From the NCBI GenBank assembly GCA_018667915.1, contig JABIRI010000011.1:1-49092 (forward strand): a stretch of DNA of 49,092 bases, read 5' to 3'. The position numbers and the translations under genes are program-made. This DNA is from Opitutaceae bacterium (GTDB lineage Bacteria; Verrucomicrobiota; Verrucomicrobiia; Opitutales; Opitutaceae). A model generated the notes under the pieces. That model worked only from the letters and a program-made list of their open reading frames with translations. It did not search any database and was not told the DNA's origin. Below, one piece after another: positions 23,067 to 31,895 of this stretch. How positions within the stretch are numbered: position 1 is the first letter of the stretch; each line of letters begins with the position of its first letter.

Positions 23067-23822
23067 ATGTCACGCCCCCAGATCCCCTCAACTCTGACTA
23101 ATGCTCAGGGAGAACATTTAGATTTTACTTTCCATCCGGGAGATCCCGATCGCTCGGAAATTATCGTCCTGGGCCATGGCGTCACAGGTAACAAAGATCG
23201 ACCGTTTCTGGTCGAGATGGCGGAAGGTTGGGCGGCGCAAGGCCTCAATGTGATCCGCCACTCGTGGTCGGGTAACGGAGATTCCGAGGGCAACTTCGCC
23301 GACTCGAATATTTCGAAGGAAGTCTCCGATCTCGACGTGATCATTGGCACGTTAACCGGTGTTGGTTTTAAAGTGTGTTACGCAGGCCACAGCATGGGCG
23401 GTGCCGTGGGTGTGCGCCAAGCCGCGCGCGACGAGCGGATTGAATGGCTGGTTTCATTGGCGGGGATCGTGCACACCAAGGCGTTTGCCGAAGATGCGTT
23501 TGGAGATCTGACGCCCGGCGAAGGGCTGATGTTTGATAAAGAGGGACTGATCTTGCCGCAGGCCTACATGGATGACCTTCGCGGGATTGATTCCGTGATC
23601 GAAGAAGCGGCCAAGATTCGGGTGCCGTGGTTGTTACTCCATGGCGACGCCGATGATGTGGTGCCTATTCAAGATTCGCGTCATGCGCTTGCCCGAGCGA
23701 CCACTACCGATGTGCAGTTCGTGGAGTTGCCGGGCGCCGATCACATCTTCGACCCGGATGCAGTGCCGCAGGTGATCGAAAAAGTCGGCGCTTGGTGTCG
23801 CGATCGATTTGATCGCGGTTGA
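23067..23822 (+). CDS. Alpha/beta hydrolase
   Basis: A 251-residue cytoplasmic serine hydrolase. The nucleophile elbow is GHSMGG (about 109-114), the oxyanion-loop region is VLGHGVTGNKD (about 33-43), the acid is the Asp in LLHGDADDVVP and the catalytic His is in GADHIFDP near the C-terminus. The layout resembles small esterase/acylaminoacyl-type hydrolases of the DUF1749/YqiA-like kind. The substrate is unknown. It is a single gene, convergent with the DJ-1/PfpI gene with a 21-base gap. Confidence 0.88.
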   Translation: MSRPQIPSTLTNAQGEHLDFTFHPGDPDRSEIIVLGHGVTGNKDRPFLVEMAEGWAAQGLNVIRHSWSGNGDSEGNFADSNISKEVSDLDVIIGTLTGVGFKVCYAGHSMGGAVGVRQAARDERIEWLVSLAGIVHTKAFAEDAFGDLTPGEGLMFDKEGLILPQAYMDDLRGIDSVIEEAAKIRVPWLLLHGDADDVVPIQDSRHALARATTTDVQFVELPGADHIFDPDAVPQVIEKVGAWCRDRFDRG

Positions 23823-23843
23823 GATCGGGTCGGCTATCTGGGC

Positions 23844-24395
23844 CTAAGCACACAGGTGCTTGAACACTTCGCGGTAGAAATCGGGGTGGCTGCCCCAAGT
23901 CTGGCCGGTGATGATTTTCCCGTCGCGCACACACTCTTCGTTAATCCACGTGCCACCGCATGACTCGAGCTCAAATCGCACGTTTTCGTAGCAGGTGAGC
24001 TTGAGACCGTTGCCGAGTCCGGCGGCGAGCAGGATCTGGATGCCATGGCAAAGGGAGAGGATCCATTTGTCTTGGGCGGCAAATTCCTTGGTGATCTGGA
24101 TCAACTTCTCTTCGTGGCGGAGAAACTCGGGAGCGCGGCCACCGATCAAGAGGATGGCAACGTAGTCATCTACATTGACGTCATCGAAACTGATATCGGC
24201 ATCGATGAGGTAACCCGGCTTTTCAATGTAAGTATTCCAGCCCGGATAGAAGTCGTGGATGACACCATTGAGCTGTTTCTTCTGGGTCGCAGCAATCACG
24301 GGAGTGAAGCCGGCTTCCATCAGGCGATGTTGGGCATAGAGGATTTCGTAGGACTCACCGGCGTCGTCGGTGACGATCAAAATTTTAGAGGGCAT
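23844..24395 (-). CDS. DJ-1/PfpI family protein
   Basis: A 183-residue single-domain class I glutamine-amidotransferase-like fold. The strand-turn KILIVTDDAGESYEI opens the domain; DYVAILLIGGRAPEFL gives the conserved GGxxPE segment and WILSLCHGIQILLAAG carries the reactive Cys of the CHG nucleophile elbow. EECVRDGKIITGQTWGSHPDF supplies the C-terminal element. Relatives act as glyoxalases, protein/nucleotide deglycases or chaperones, and some are inactive sensors. It stands just downstream of a decayed gene on the same strand. Confidence 0.9.
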   Translation of the reverse strand: MPSKILIVTDDAGESYEILYAQHRLMEAGFTPVIAATQKKQLNGVIHDFYPGWNTYIEKPGYLIDADISFDDVNVDDYVAILLIGGRAPEFLRHEEKLIQITKEFAAQDKWILSLCHGIQILLAAGLGNGLKLTCYENVRFELESCGGTWINEECVRDGKIITGQTWGSHPDFYREVFKHLCA

Positions 24396-24463
24396 CCCTA
24401 AGCGCTAAACGGGAAGGGGACGTTGTCCAACGCCATTCCGATTAACGTTCGATTTTTGACGGA

Positions 24464-25135
24464 TCAGTCTGTCGCTATTTCCTCGGAGAATGTGCGGGCG
24501 GCAGAAGCTACCGGACCGGGAAAGGGGACGCCCCACATTTGGGGCTGATCCGTCGCGGCCCGATTCTCATGGGTGGCGAGAAGTTCGAAGACGTGATCAA
24601 AGCTTAGGCTGCATTGGAGTCGTCGTTGTCCGGTGGAGCCAATTTTTGGATTAAGCACGATCAGAGAGTCTTTGAACGGCGCCTGCTTCTTCAATCTCCT
24701 GGGCCAAATTCCGGACCTCGCGGTAGTCGATAGACCGGTCTTTGATGAGAGAATTGAGCCGCTCTAAGTCCTCCCGAGTGACGGGGCCCCACATCATGCG
24801 CCACGTCTCTGGATGGATCGTTACGGGGGTGATGTTCACAAACCGCTTCACGTCGTCGTCCTGTTGCCAGAATCCGAGCAGGAGAATGAACGGTTCCGCG
24901 ATGTCGTATTGGCGCAACGCATCGCCGAGACCGACGGGTGATCTATATTTTGTGGCCTTGGGATTCACCGGATACCCCCCGAACCGAAGATTCGCTCCGG
25001 CCGGAATATCCCACTTCTGGGTATAGCTCTCCGGCGTATACCCACCGAAAAATTCCTCCCGAACCCATTCCTCAAACACGACCCCATGCTGCTGCACCTC
25101 CTGCGCCGGCAACGAAACCGCCAACACCAACCACA
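24464..25135 (-). pseudogene. Decayed secreted protein gene (start lost to element, later frameshift)
   Basis: Two overlapping minus-strand frames look like one former gene. Frame A (to TAA at 24651) holds the remains of a signal core LWLVLAVSLPAQ directly behind the repeat element, then VVFEEWVREEFFGGY, WDIPAGANLRFGGYPVNPK, SPVGLGDALRQYDI and WGPVTREDLERLNSLIKD. Frame B (24694 to 24464) continues as KKQAPFKDSLIVLNPKIG, QRRLQCSLSFDHVFELL and MWGVPFPGPVASAARTF. A +1 shift near 24685-24695 would join NLAQEI to KKQAPF. The N-terminus, including the initiation codon, was displaced by the element at 25136-25306. I do not know the family; the charged, Trp-rich layout hints at an exported enzyme. 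A TTG inside the residual signal might allow weak initiation, but the frameshift would still truncate it. Confidence 0.65.
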
Positions 25136-25306
25136 AAAGGGGGTCAGGTCGTGCTTTCTTAATTAATTGGTCGAGAGATTTTCGCAGTATAATTCTGAAA
25201 TGATTGAATAATAGATTTTTAAGTCCGTATCGCACCATTACGAGAGCAAATACCCTCCGGCGCCAAGTGCCGTAGAAAATTAAATAAACAAGACCTGACC
25301 CCCTTT
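25136..25306. mobile_element. 171-bp MITE-like element with 15-bp perfect terminal inverted repeats
   Basis: AAAGGGGGTCAGGTC (25136-25150) and its exact complement (25292-25306) bound an AT-rich interior; the pairing extends imperfectly inward for roughly 20 more bases (TTAATTAATT against AATTAAATAA). There is no transposase frame inside, so it is non-autonomous. One end has cut into the signal-peptide region of the decayed gene at 24464; the other provides part of the TAA stop of the lipoprotein gene at 25305. A related GGGGTCAGGT occurs at 134-143 next to the IS end. Confidence 0.7.
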
Positions 25307-25565
25307 AGCGGTTGAGGCCACGGGGGCGGATGAGGTCGCGGGCGCGTTCGCCGCGGAAGACGGCTACGGGGCTACTGCCTTGGTTGTGGGCGGCGTGTTC
25401 GCCTTTGAGGACGCGTTGGGGGATGCGGCTGTCGGTGGTGGTCACCCATTCGTAGCGCTCATCGCGGAGCTTTTTTGCGGCGGGGCTAAGTTTGGCGTTA
25501 TGGGTGGCGCAGCCTGTTCCTAGGCAAAGCAGCGCAACGACGGGGATGAGTCGAAGGTGTTTCAT
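25305..25565 (-). CDS. Small lipoprotein, function unknown
   Basis: An 86-residue lipoprotein: KHLRLIPVVALLCLGTGCAT gives a basic start, hydrophobic core and TGC lipobox near residue 19. The mature part is basic (LSPAAKKLRDERYEWVTTT, then RIPQRVLKGEHA and a C-terminus rich in Arg). TDSRIPQRV followed by RGERARDLIRPRGL suggests a conserved short motif, but no family is recognised. The natural stop TAA (25305-25307) lies at the edge of the repeat element, so the original C-terminus may or may not be intact. It lies 90 bases downstream of the SMP-30 gene on the same strand and may be co-transcribed. Confidence 0.65.
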   Translation of the reverse strand: MKHLRLIPVVALLCLGTGCATHNAKLSPAAKKLRDERYEWVTTTDSRIPQRVLKGEHAAHNQGSSPVAVFRGERARDLIRPRGLNR

Positions 25566-25655
25566 TTGGAGGATGAGGTAGGGTTTTGCAGGTTTGAAGC
25601 TGGACCTGAGCGCGTCGATACAGCCGATTTTTGACTCCCAGTGCGAGTGCAAAGC

Positions 25656-26651
25656 CTAGAGGAGCTCGGCGCCTTGAGCGTTCACGTAGACCGAATAAAG
25701 CGATTGGCTCGCGGTCATGAAGAGGCGGTTTCGTTTCACGCCGCCGAAGCAAAGGTTGGAGCAGGTTTCGGGGAGGTGGATTTTGCCGATGGGATCTCCG
25801 TTAGGTGCGAGGATATCGACTCCGTCAAAGCCTTCGCCGGCCCAACCGTTGGAGCACCAGAGGTTGCCATCGGTGTCGCAGCGCACGCCATCGCCGCCTC
25901 CGGGGGTGAAGCCGTGAAGCTGTTTGAGGTCCTTTACGGTTTTGCCTTCGATCACGTCGTAGGCGAAGAGCCCTTTGGTTGGACCGGTGTCGAGAACGTA
26001 GAGCTTTTGGTAGTCAGGCGAAAAGCAGAGTCCGTTGGGCTTGGCGAGGTCGCTGGCGATGAGTTGCACTTCGCCGGTCTCGGGATTGAGGCGATAGATG
26101 CTTTCGGGGTGCTCAAATTTTGCGGGGAACCCTTCGTAGTAGCCCATGATTCCGTAGCCGGGATCGGTGAACCAGAGGTGGCCGTCGGGATGGCAAACGA
26201 TGTCGTTGCAGGCGTTGAAAGGTTTGCCATTATACTGATCGGCGAGCACGCGAATCGTGCCGTCGTATTCAGTGCGGGTGACGCGACGGCTTTCGCAACT
26301 GACGAGCCGGCCTTGGCGGTCGCGGCAGTGTCCGTTGGTATTGTTGGAAGGTTGGCGAAAGATGCTGACGGTGTCGTCTTCTTCCGACCAGCGGAGGATC
26401 TGGTCGTTGGGAATATCGCTCCACAGCAGGTAGCGTCCGTCGCCGAACCACACCGGGCCTTCTGCCCAACGCATGCCGGTGTGCAGTCGTTCGATGGCGG
26501 CGTTGAAGACTTTGGCTTTGAAGCGGGGGTCGAGCACTTCAACGCCCGTGTCCGGATAGCGCACCATTTTGGGCAGGCCTTTGGCGGCACTGAGCGATGG
26601 TAACAGAGTGGCGCCGGCGGTTAAGCCGGTCAGAAATTCGCGACGTTTCAT
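25656..26651 (-). CDS. SMP-30/gluconolactonase family protein with Tat leader
   Basis: A 331-residue six-bladed beta-propeller lactonase. MKRREFLTGLTAGATLLPS is a twin-arginine-type leader, implying export. The propeller has the family's RWAEGPVWFGDGRYLLWSDI (in two parts), where Glu binds Ca2+ or Zn2+, then NACNDIVCHPDGHLWFTDPGYG (in two parts) and NGLCFSPDYQKLYVLDTG (Asn and Asp metal ligands). Members open sugar lactones such as gluconolactone; this suits a product of periplasmic sugar oxidation. It follows the aldose-epimerase gene by 32 bases on the same strand, forming a sugar-processing pair. Confidence 0.9.
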   Translation of the reverse strand: MKRREFLTGLTAGATLLPSLSAAKGLPKMVRYPDTGVEVLDPRFKAKVFNAAIERLHTGMRWAEGPVWFGDGRYLLWSDIPNDQILRWSEEDDTVSIFRQPSNNTNGHCRDRQGRLVSCESRRVTRTEYDGTIRVLADQYNGKPFNACNDIVCHPDGHLWFTDPGYGIMGYYEGFPAKFEHPESIYRLNPETGEVQLIASDLAKPNGLCFSPDYQKLYVLDTGPTKGLFAYDVIEGKTVKDLKQLHGFTPGGGDGVRCDTDGNLWCSNGWAGEGFDGVDILAPNGDPIGKIHLPETCSNLCFGGVKRNRLFMTASQSLYSVYVNAQGAELL

Positions 26652-26683
26652 GGAATGGGAAGACGGGGTGGGCCGCGGGATAA

Positions 26684-27841
26684 TTAACGGGAGGAGAACT
26701 GGTAAACCGTGGTGGTGTCGTAGGTCTCTCCGGGACGTAGAGTGGTGCTGGGGAAATTAGGCTGATTGGGGGAGTCGGGGTAGTGCTGCGTTTCGAGGCA
26801 GAAGCCGGTGCGATGCTGGTAGGTCACACCGCTCTTGCCGACGCGCACGACCCCGTCGACCTCGAGGAAGTTACCGCCGTAAAACTGGATGCCGGGTTCG
26901 GTTGTTTGCACGGTCATCACGCGCCCCGTCGTGGGCTCGTAGACTTCCGCGGCAAGGGACATTTCACCATAGGTTTTGTTGAGCACCCAGTTGTGGTCAT
27001 AGCCGCCGCCGAAGGTGATTTGTTCGTGGTCGGCGGTGTTGCGTTGGCCAATGGTGTGGGGTGAGGTGAAGTCCATAGGGGTGCCAGCAACGGGCGCGAT
27101 TTCGCCGGTCGGAATCAATCCGATGGTGACGGGGGTATAGTGATCGGCATTGAGGGTGAGGAAGTGACCGTTGATGTGACCGACACCTTCACCTTGCAGG
27201 TTGAAATACATGTGGTTCGTCAGGTTCAACGGCGTGGCTTTGTCGGTGGTGGCGTGGTAGTGGATGGAAAGCTCGTTGTTGTCGGTGAGCAGGTAGGTCA
27301 CCTTCATCTGAAGGGTGCCGGGATAGCCTTCGTCGCCGTCGGGGCTGGTGTGCCATAGGATGAGTCCGGCGTCGTGGTCTTTGATGATGGGTTTGGCTTT
27401 CCAGACAACTTTATCGAATCCCTTGTCGCCGCCATGAAGGTGGGCGTTGACGTTTTCGTCGGCGTTGTTGACGGCGAGGGTGTAGTCGGCGCCATCGAGC
27501 GAAAATTTTCCGTCGGCGATGCGGTTGCCGTAGCGACCAACCAGACAACCGAAGTAGGGCGATTTGTTTTCGTAGTCTGCGACGTTGTCGAACCCGAGAT
27601 TGATGTCAGCCAACTGGCCGTTGCGGTCCGGGGTCATGAGACGAACGACGGTGCCGCCGTAGGTCATGATGTCGGCGGAGAGGCCGTTGCGATTGGTCAA
27701 GGTGTAGAGTTGGACAGCCTCGCCGGATTTTGTTTGGCCGAAAGCAGACATCGTGACGGTCGCCTTGGTGGCGGCGGTTGCGACGCTGGCGGTGAAGACA
27801 CAAACCGTGGCGAGAAGAGGTAGAAGGATTTTAATACGCAT
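26684..27841 (-). CDS. galM: Aldose 1-epimerase (galactose mutarotase type), exported
   Basis: A 385-residue mutarotase with a signal peptide (MRIKILLPLLATVCVFTAS, about 1-20). Family marks are DINLGFDNVADYEN, FGCLVGRYGNRIADGKF, the NAHLHGGDKGFDKVVW His motif, LNLTNHMYFNL with the catalytic acid His and GFCLETQHYPDSPNQP with the catalytic base Glu. It interconverts alpha and beta anomers of hexoses, here in the periplasm because it is exported. The start at 27841 is preferred over the in-frame upstream ATG because it places the signal peptide at the N-terminus. It is co-transcribed with the SMP-30 gene and divergent from the MFS transporter, suggesting joint sugar uptake. Confidence 0.92.
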   Translation of the reverse strand: MRIKILLPLLATVCVFTASVATAATKATVTMSAFGQTKSGEAVQLYTLTNRNGLSADIMTYGGTVVRLMTPDRNGQLADINLGFDNVADYENKSPYFGCLVGRYGNRIADGKFSLDGADYTLAVNNADENVNAHLHGGDKGFDKVVWKAKPIIKDHDAGLILWHTSPDGDEGYPGTLQMKVTYLLTDNNELSIHYHATTDKATPLNLTNHMYFNLQGEGVGHINGHFLTLNADHYTPVTIGLIPTGEIAPVAGTPMDFTSPHTIGQRNTADHEQITFGGGYDHNWVLNKTYGEMSLAAEVYEPTTGRVMTVQTTEPGIQFYGGNFLEVDGVVRVGKSGVTYQHRTGFCLETQHYPDSPNQPNFPSTTLRPGETYDTTTVYQFSSR

Positions 27842-27983
27842 GGGGAATGAAGGGGGAAGGGGGCGGAAAAGAAGGTGCAGGAAGTCAAACCGATGCTCCG
27901 GTCGAAGCAGAGGCAAAAACCGGCGAACCGTAATGGTCAAGAGGGGGAGAAGTCGGGTGATTCAACGGTAGACGAGAAAACGT

Positions 27984-29207
27984 TTGGGGAGGAAGCGATA
28001 TTTCAGTCAACGTGCGCGTGTGTCGGATCGTGCCTCACGTCTCCTTTTGCCCGTGATCTATCTGGGCTTCATCAGCCTAGGGCTACCCGACGGCTCGTTG
28101 GGGGTGGCGTGGCCGCAGATGCACGATACGATGTCGTTGCCGATCGGGCTGGCGGGTCCGCTGTTGCTGTTTGGGACGTTGGTCGGTGCAGGGTCGAGTC
28201 TGAATAGTGCGCGGTTGATTCGCCGGTTTTCGACCGGGCCGGTTGTGGTGGTGAGTTGTGCGCTCACGGGGATCGGCATGCTGCTCATTGCAAAGGCTCC
28301 GGCGGTGGGGTGGCTGTGGTTGGCGGCAGGAGTGATGGGGCTTGGGGCGGGAGCGGTGGATGCCGGGCTCAACGGATTTGTGGCGAAGCATTACGAAGGC
28401 CGACACATGAGTTGGCTCCACGCGTGTTGGGGCATAGGAGCCACGGGTGGACCTTTCATTTTAGCCGCGGCGCTCGCGACATCGCATGAAGGCTGGCGGG
28501 TCGGTTACCTCGTGATCGGAGGCGTGCAAATTACCTTGGCGATCGTATTTTTTACGACGCTCCCGCTTTGGCGCAAAGTGCCGGAATGCTCTCTCGCAAA
28601 ATCGGTGCAACGCGGGGACGGCGAAGCAGCGCCTGTGGCCCTTCCCTCCATGACGGCGAATTCGACGGCGGGTAAATTGTCGGCGGGTATTTTTGCGATT
28701 TATGTAGGCGCCGAAGTGGCGGCGGGATTGTGGATCGCGACCTTCCTAGTTGAGGCGCGCGGAGCGAGTCCGGCGATGGCGGGGGTGTGTGCGACGGCTT
28801 ATTACGCGTCGATCACCTTGGGGCGAATTCTCAGTGGACTGGTGGTGGATCGGTGGGGAAATCGCGTGATGATTTCGCGAGGGCTCTGGTTGGCGTTGGT
28901 CGGGGCAGTGCTGTTTGCGATACCGACAACGGTGTCGTTCGCGGGGATCAGTTTGGTGCTGATAGGGTTGGGTATCGCGGCGGTTTATCCGGGACTCATG
29001 CATGAAGTGCCGCGGAGGTTCCGCGCGGAAGATGTGCAAACGGTGATCGGTCGTCAGAACAGCGCGGCCTACATCGGTGGGGCGATCGTTCCTCTGATCG
29101 CGGGTGGGCTGGTGCAGGAAGTCAGCGTGTTGTTTGTGCCTGCGATTCTGTTACTCGGAATTGTCGCGACTCAATTGGCTATTCGTCGATTGGATCAGCT
29201 GACTTGA
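27984..29207 (+). CDS. MFS transporter
   Basis: A 407-residue member of the major facilitator superfamily. About 12 hydrophobic segments follow the N-terminus; YLGFISLGLPDGSLGVAWP opens the first helix pair and GAGAVDAGLNGFVAKHYEG with WLHACWGIGATGGPF recalls the FucP/sugar-symporter-like subgroup. The start is uncertain: the listed TTG (27984) is the earliest, a GTG at 28020 gives a neater N-terminus, and a strong GGGGAGGAAG lies inside codons 2-4 with no ATG after it. Its neighbours (mutarotase, lactonase, oxidising operon) suggest a sugar or sugar-acid substrate, which is inference. The last 29 bases overlap the 3' end of the convergent serine hydrolase gene. Confidence 0.85.
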   Translation: MGRKRYFSQRARVSDRASRLLLPVIYLGFISLGLPDGSLGVAWPQMHDTMSLPIGLAGPLLLFGTLVGAGSSLNSARLIRRFSTGPVVVVSCALTGIGMLLIAKAPAVGWLWLAAGVMGLGAGAVDAGLNGFVAKHYEGRHMSWLHACWGIGATGGPFILAAALATSHEGWRVGYLVIGGVQITLAIVFFTTLPLWRKVPECSLAKSVQRGDGEAAPVALPSMTANSTAGKLSAGIFAIYVGAEVAAGLWIATFLVEARGASPAMAGVCATAYYASITLGRILSGLVVDRWGNRVMISRGLWLALVGAVLFAIPTTVSFAGISLVLIGLGIAAVYPGLMHEVPRRFRAEDVQTVIGRQNSAAYIGGAIVPLIAGGLVQEVSVLFVPAILLLGIVATQLAIRRLDQLT

Positions 29208-30360
29208 TCGCGGTCAGGACGTGTTGAACGAACGCGTTGATGGTGTCGCCGCTTTGGATCCAGCGCATGACGATCACGAGGTCGTTTTCCCAATCGAGAT
29301 AGATGATGTTGGCGCCGTTACCGCGGAAGGTGACGCTGGTCGCGGGAGCGTTGGGCAGCATCTGATGATCGGTATTTAGAAACCAATTGGCGTAACCGTA
29401 GGTTTCTTTGACGGGAGTAGGGGTGCGCGCCTGGGCGATCCACTCCGATGAGATGATTTGCTCACCGGACCAATGGCCGTCCTGGAGGAACAGATAACCG
29501 AAACGGGCGAGGTCCCAAGCGTTGATGAACACGCCTCCGCCAAAATGTCCGCCGCCGCTGACGGATTGAGTTTTCCGGCCGTCTACGGTGATCCACGAAT
29601 CTTCGTAGCCGTGCCAGCGCCACGTGGAGGAAGCGCCAATAGGGTTCATGACGTGATCTCGCAAAACTACGGGCAGTGGTTCGCGCCAAACGTGAAGGGC
29701 AGCGAGAGCGAGTAAATTCACCCGCACGTCGTTATATTTGAAGTGAGTGCCGGGTGCGTGCATCTCGCGGTTCTTCATTTCTTCCACGGTTTCGCCAATG
29801 GGGCGATCGGCCCAGTCGGGGAAGCCCCACAGCTCACCCGACCAGTCGCTGGTTTGGCGCAAAAGGTGATCCCAAGTGATGGGGGCGTTGTGGTCGCCGG
29901 CGAACAGTGATGGGTCGGGCATGTAGGGCCCCACGCGATCGTGCACGTTGCTGATCAATCCGTAGTCCCACGCGAGCCCCACGGTGGTGGATAGGAATGT
30001 TTTGGAAATACTGTGTGTCATGTCCACGCGATCAACGGGGCCCCACGTCGCGGCGACATAGCCGCCTTTAATAATGATGCCACACGTGGCTTCCCAAGAT
30101 TTGGTCGGGCCCATGATGCGGTAGTAAGGCTCGCGCTTGCCGAATGTAGCCTTGAGATCGGCGGCCGTATCACGGTTCTGGTCGCTCTCGTGAGCACGGG
30201 CAAAATCGACTGCGGCCTGCAACGCTTTAGGATCAAACCCAAGTTGCTTCGCCGAACGAGATTCCCACTGACCACGCGCGGGAAAATATGTCGAAGCTGC
30301 AAGCGAGACCGCGGTCGCCGTGAGTATCAACAGGCCTAGCAATCGGTGTGCTCGAATCAT
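29179..30360 (-). CDS. Serine hydrolase of the beta-lactamase/class C family, exported
   Basis: A 393-residue protein with a signal segment (LLGLLILTATAVSLAAST, about 7-24). Active-site motifs are SISK (SxxK, in DMTHSISKTFLST) and a YND Tyr-x-Asn-type motif in HFKYNDVRVN; a third motif HxG/KTG-like is less clear, with NGANIIYLDW near the C-terminus. This family includes class C beta-lactamases, esterases and D-aminopeptidases; in carbohydrate loci they often act as esterases on acylated sugars. An in-frame ATG five codons upstream (30375) is an alternative start; the chosen one has GGTGAG just before it. It lies 44 bases after the propeller gene on the same strand and may extend that operon. 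Confidence 0.87.
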   Translation of the reverse strand: MIRAHRLLGLLILTATAVSLAASTYFPARGQWESRSAKQLGFDPKALQAAVDFARAHESDQNRDTAADLKATFGKREPYYRIMGPTKSWEATCGIIIKGGYVAATWGPVDRVDMTHSISKTFLSTTVGLAWDYGLISNVHDRVGPYMPDPSLFAGDHNAPITWDHLLRQTSDWSGELWGFPDWADRPIGETVEEMKNREMHAPGTHFKYNDVRVNLLALAALHVWREPLPVVLRDHVMNPIGASSTWRWHGYEDSWITVDGRKTQSVSGGGHFGGGVFINAWDLARFGYLFLQDGHWSGEQIISSEWIAQARTPTPVKETYGYANWFLNTDHQMLPNAPATSVTFRGNGANIIYLDWENDLVIVMRWIQSGDTINAFVQHVLTAIKSADPIDE

Positions 30361-30404
30361 GAGCTCACCGTGCATGGACTCACCTGAACCGCAATGCTGA
30401 TGAG

Positions 30405-31895
30405 TCAGCGTAGCTTGCGCACAGTGTAGCAGATCGTGGGGTTGCCGATGGTAGAGCCGTCGGTGGCGAGTAGGCCTTCTCCCAGATCGAGCTGAATGAT
30501 GCGTCGCGGTTGGATTCCGGGAATCGTTAGGTCGACGGTGTGCCCGTCGGCGGAGACTTGGGCTGAGGTGATGGGCAACTCCGTTACGTCCATTTGCGGG
30601 CTGCCGTATTTGTAATGCGATTTATACCAGTAGCTCTGGGCTTTGTAATTGGAGAGTTGAGATAAGGTAGATGCATCAACCGGTTCGGTGAAGGTCAGTC
30701 GGAAGCCCGATTTGGTGATTGAAATATTCTGCACTTCGAAGGGCGTTTTACCGGTATAACTTACCCGTTTCAGTCCGTCGGTTGAATTGCGAGTCCAGCC
30801 CCGGAAGGTTTGGCCGACGTAGAGTTGGGAGCCATCCGGACTGAAGACCAACCGGTTGTTGCCACCGCCGATATCACCGCTGATCAGGGTCACGCAGGCT
30901 CCCTGCATGATGCCGTTGACCTCTTCAACCATGACGCGAGTGATGCGTGGACCAGCAATGTCACCCACCAGCATTTGTCCGGCGAAGGGACCGAATCCAT
31001 CACCTGCTGGGATCACGACGGGTTCGCTTGGGGAGTTGGACATGAGGCCGTGGGGGAACTCAACGGCGGCCGGTGTGCGGTGGGCTTCGTAGGCATCCCA
31101 GTCGTTGATGTAGAGTTGGAGGGGGTCTTTCGATACGTTGGCGGTGAAGGTCTTGTCCCAGATGAGTGCGGACGGGTGGCCGTAGAAGTTGTCCTCTTCG
31201 ACGTGGTAGAGTGGGGAGGTGCCACGCCAGTCGCCTTGATTGTCGGTCGCCCAGATGCGGCCCTGGGGATCGCGTAAAATGCCGTTGTGAGCGCGAAATC
31301 CTTTGGCGAACGGCGTGATGTTACCTTCGGCATCGGCGTGAATGACCCAGCCTTTCCAGGGACCGGCCGCAAAGTTACGGCCGGTGCGGCCGAACGGAGC
31401 GAACTCACCGCGGGTGTGATAAAACGTTGGGCCATTGTGGGAGGCCGTGCCGATAGCGAGATACCAGCCGTCGCCGCCGTCGCGGGTGATGGCGATCGTC
31501 TCGTGGTAGTTACCGGTAACGCCCCAGTCGTCGGCGACATTTTCAAACAAGTCGGCGATGTCATCTCCATCGGTGTCGGTGATGCGGGTGAGCTCCTGCA
31601 TTTGGCTGACGAGCACCTCGCTGCGACTGATGACGTCGAGGCCGGTGGGATTGTGCAGGGAGTCGGCTGCAAAAACGCGCCAGTTAAACGCGGTGGGATC
31701 CGCGGTAGGACTTGCCATTAGGATACCGTGGCGACGAAGCGCTACAACGAGTTCACCTTCCGGTGTGAAGTCGAGGTCACCCACTTCGGGTGCGACATCG
31801 CCGGGCATGTTGATCGCCTCGACGCGGTAGCTTTCGGCGGAGAGTCCGGTGGTGCTGGCGAGAAGAGCGAGTCCAATAATTAAGTGGCGATTCAC
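30405..31895 (-). CDS. Exported beta-propeller dehydrogenase-like protein (PVC type)
   Basis: A 496-residue exported protein (signal MNRHLIIGLALLASTTGLSA). Residues about 25-375 form a propeller of the PQQ-sugar-dehydrogenase-like/NHL kind, with repeated blades such as DLDFTPEGELVVALRRHG, AHNGILRDPQGRIWATDNQG and RLVFSPDGSQLYVGQTFRGW. Residues about 385-496 are an Ig-like domain with FTEPVDASTLSQLSNYKAQS and SPQMDVTELPITSAQVSADG, a signature I know from large Planctomycetes/Verrucomicrobia secreted dehydrogenases. Its start overlaps the cytochrome stop by four bases (31892-31895), so the two are translationally coupled and likely partners. The cofactor is not evident from sequence. Confidence 0.82.
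   Translation of the reverse strand: MNRHLIIGLALLASTTGLSAESYRVEAINMPGDVAPEVGDLDFTPEGELVVALRRHGILMASPTADPTAFNWRVFAADSLHNPTGLDVISRSEVLVSQMQELTRITDTDGDDIADLFENVADDWGVTGNYHETIAITRDGGDGWYLAIGTASHNGPTFYHTRGEFAPFGRTGRNFAAGPWKGWVIHADAEGNITPFAKGFRAHNGILRDPQGRIWATDNQGDWRGTSPLYHVEEDNFYGHPSALIWDKTFTANVSKDPLQLYINDWDAYEAHRTPAAVEFPHGLMSNSPSEPVVIPAGDGFGPFAGQMLVGDIAGPRITRVMVEEVNGIMQGACVTLISGDIGGGNNRLVFSPDGSQLYVGQTFRGWTRNSTDGLKRVSYTGKTPFEVQNISITKSGFRLTFTEPVDASTLSQLSNYKAQSYWYKSHYKYGSPQMDVTELPITSAQVSADGHTVDLTIPGIQPRRIIQLDLGEGLLATDGSTIGNPTICYTVRKLR

Noticed and set aside
25641-26603. A 320-residue open frame on the plus strand
   Set aside because: It is antisense to the SMP-30 gene, is low-complexity Val/Ala/Gly, and has no ribosome site or family features.
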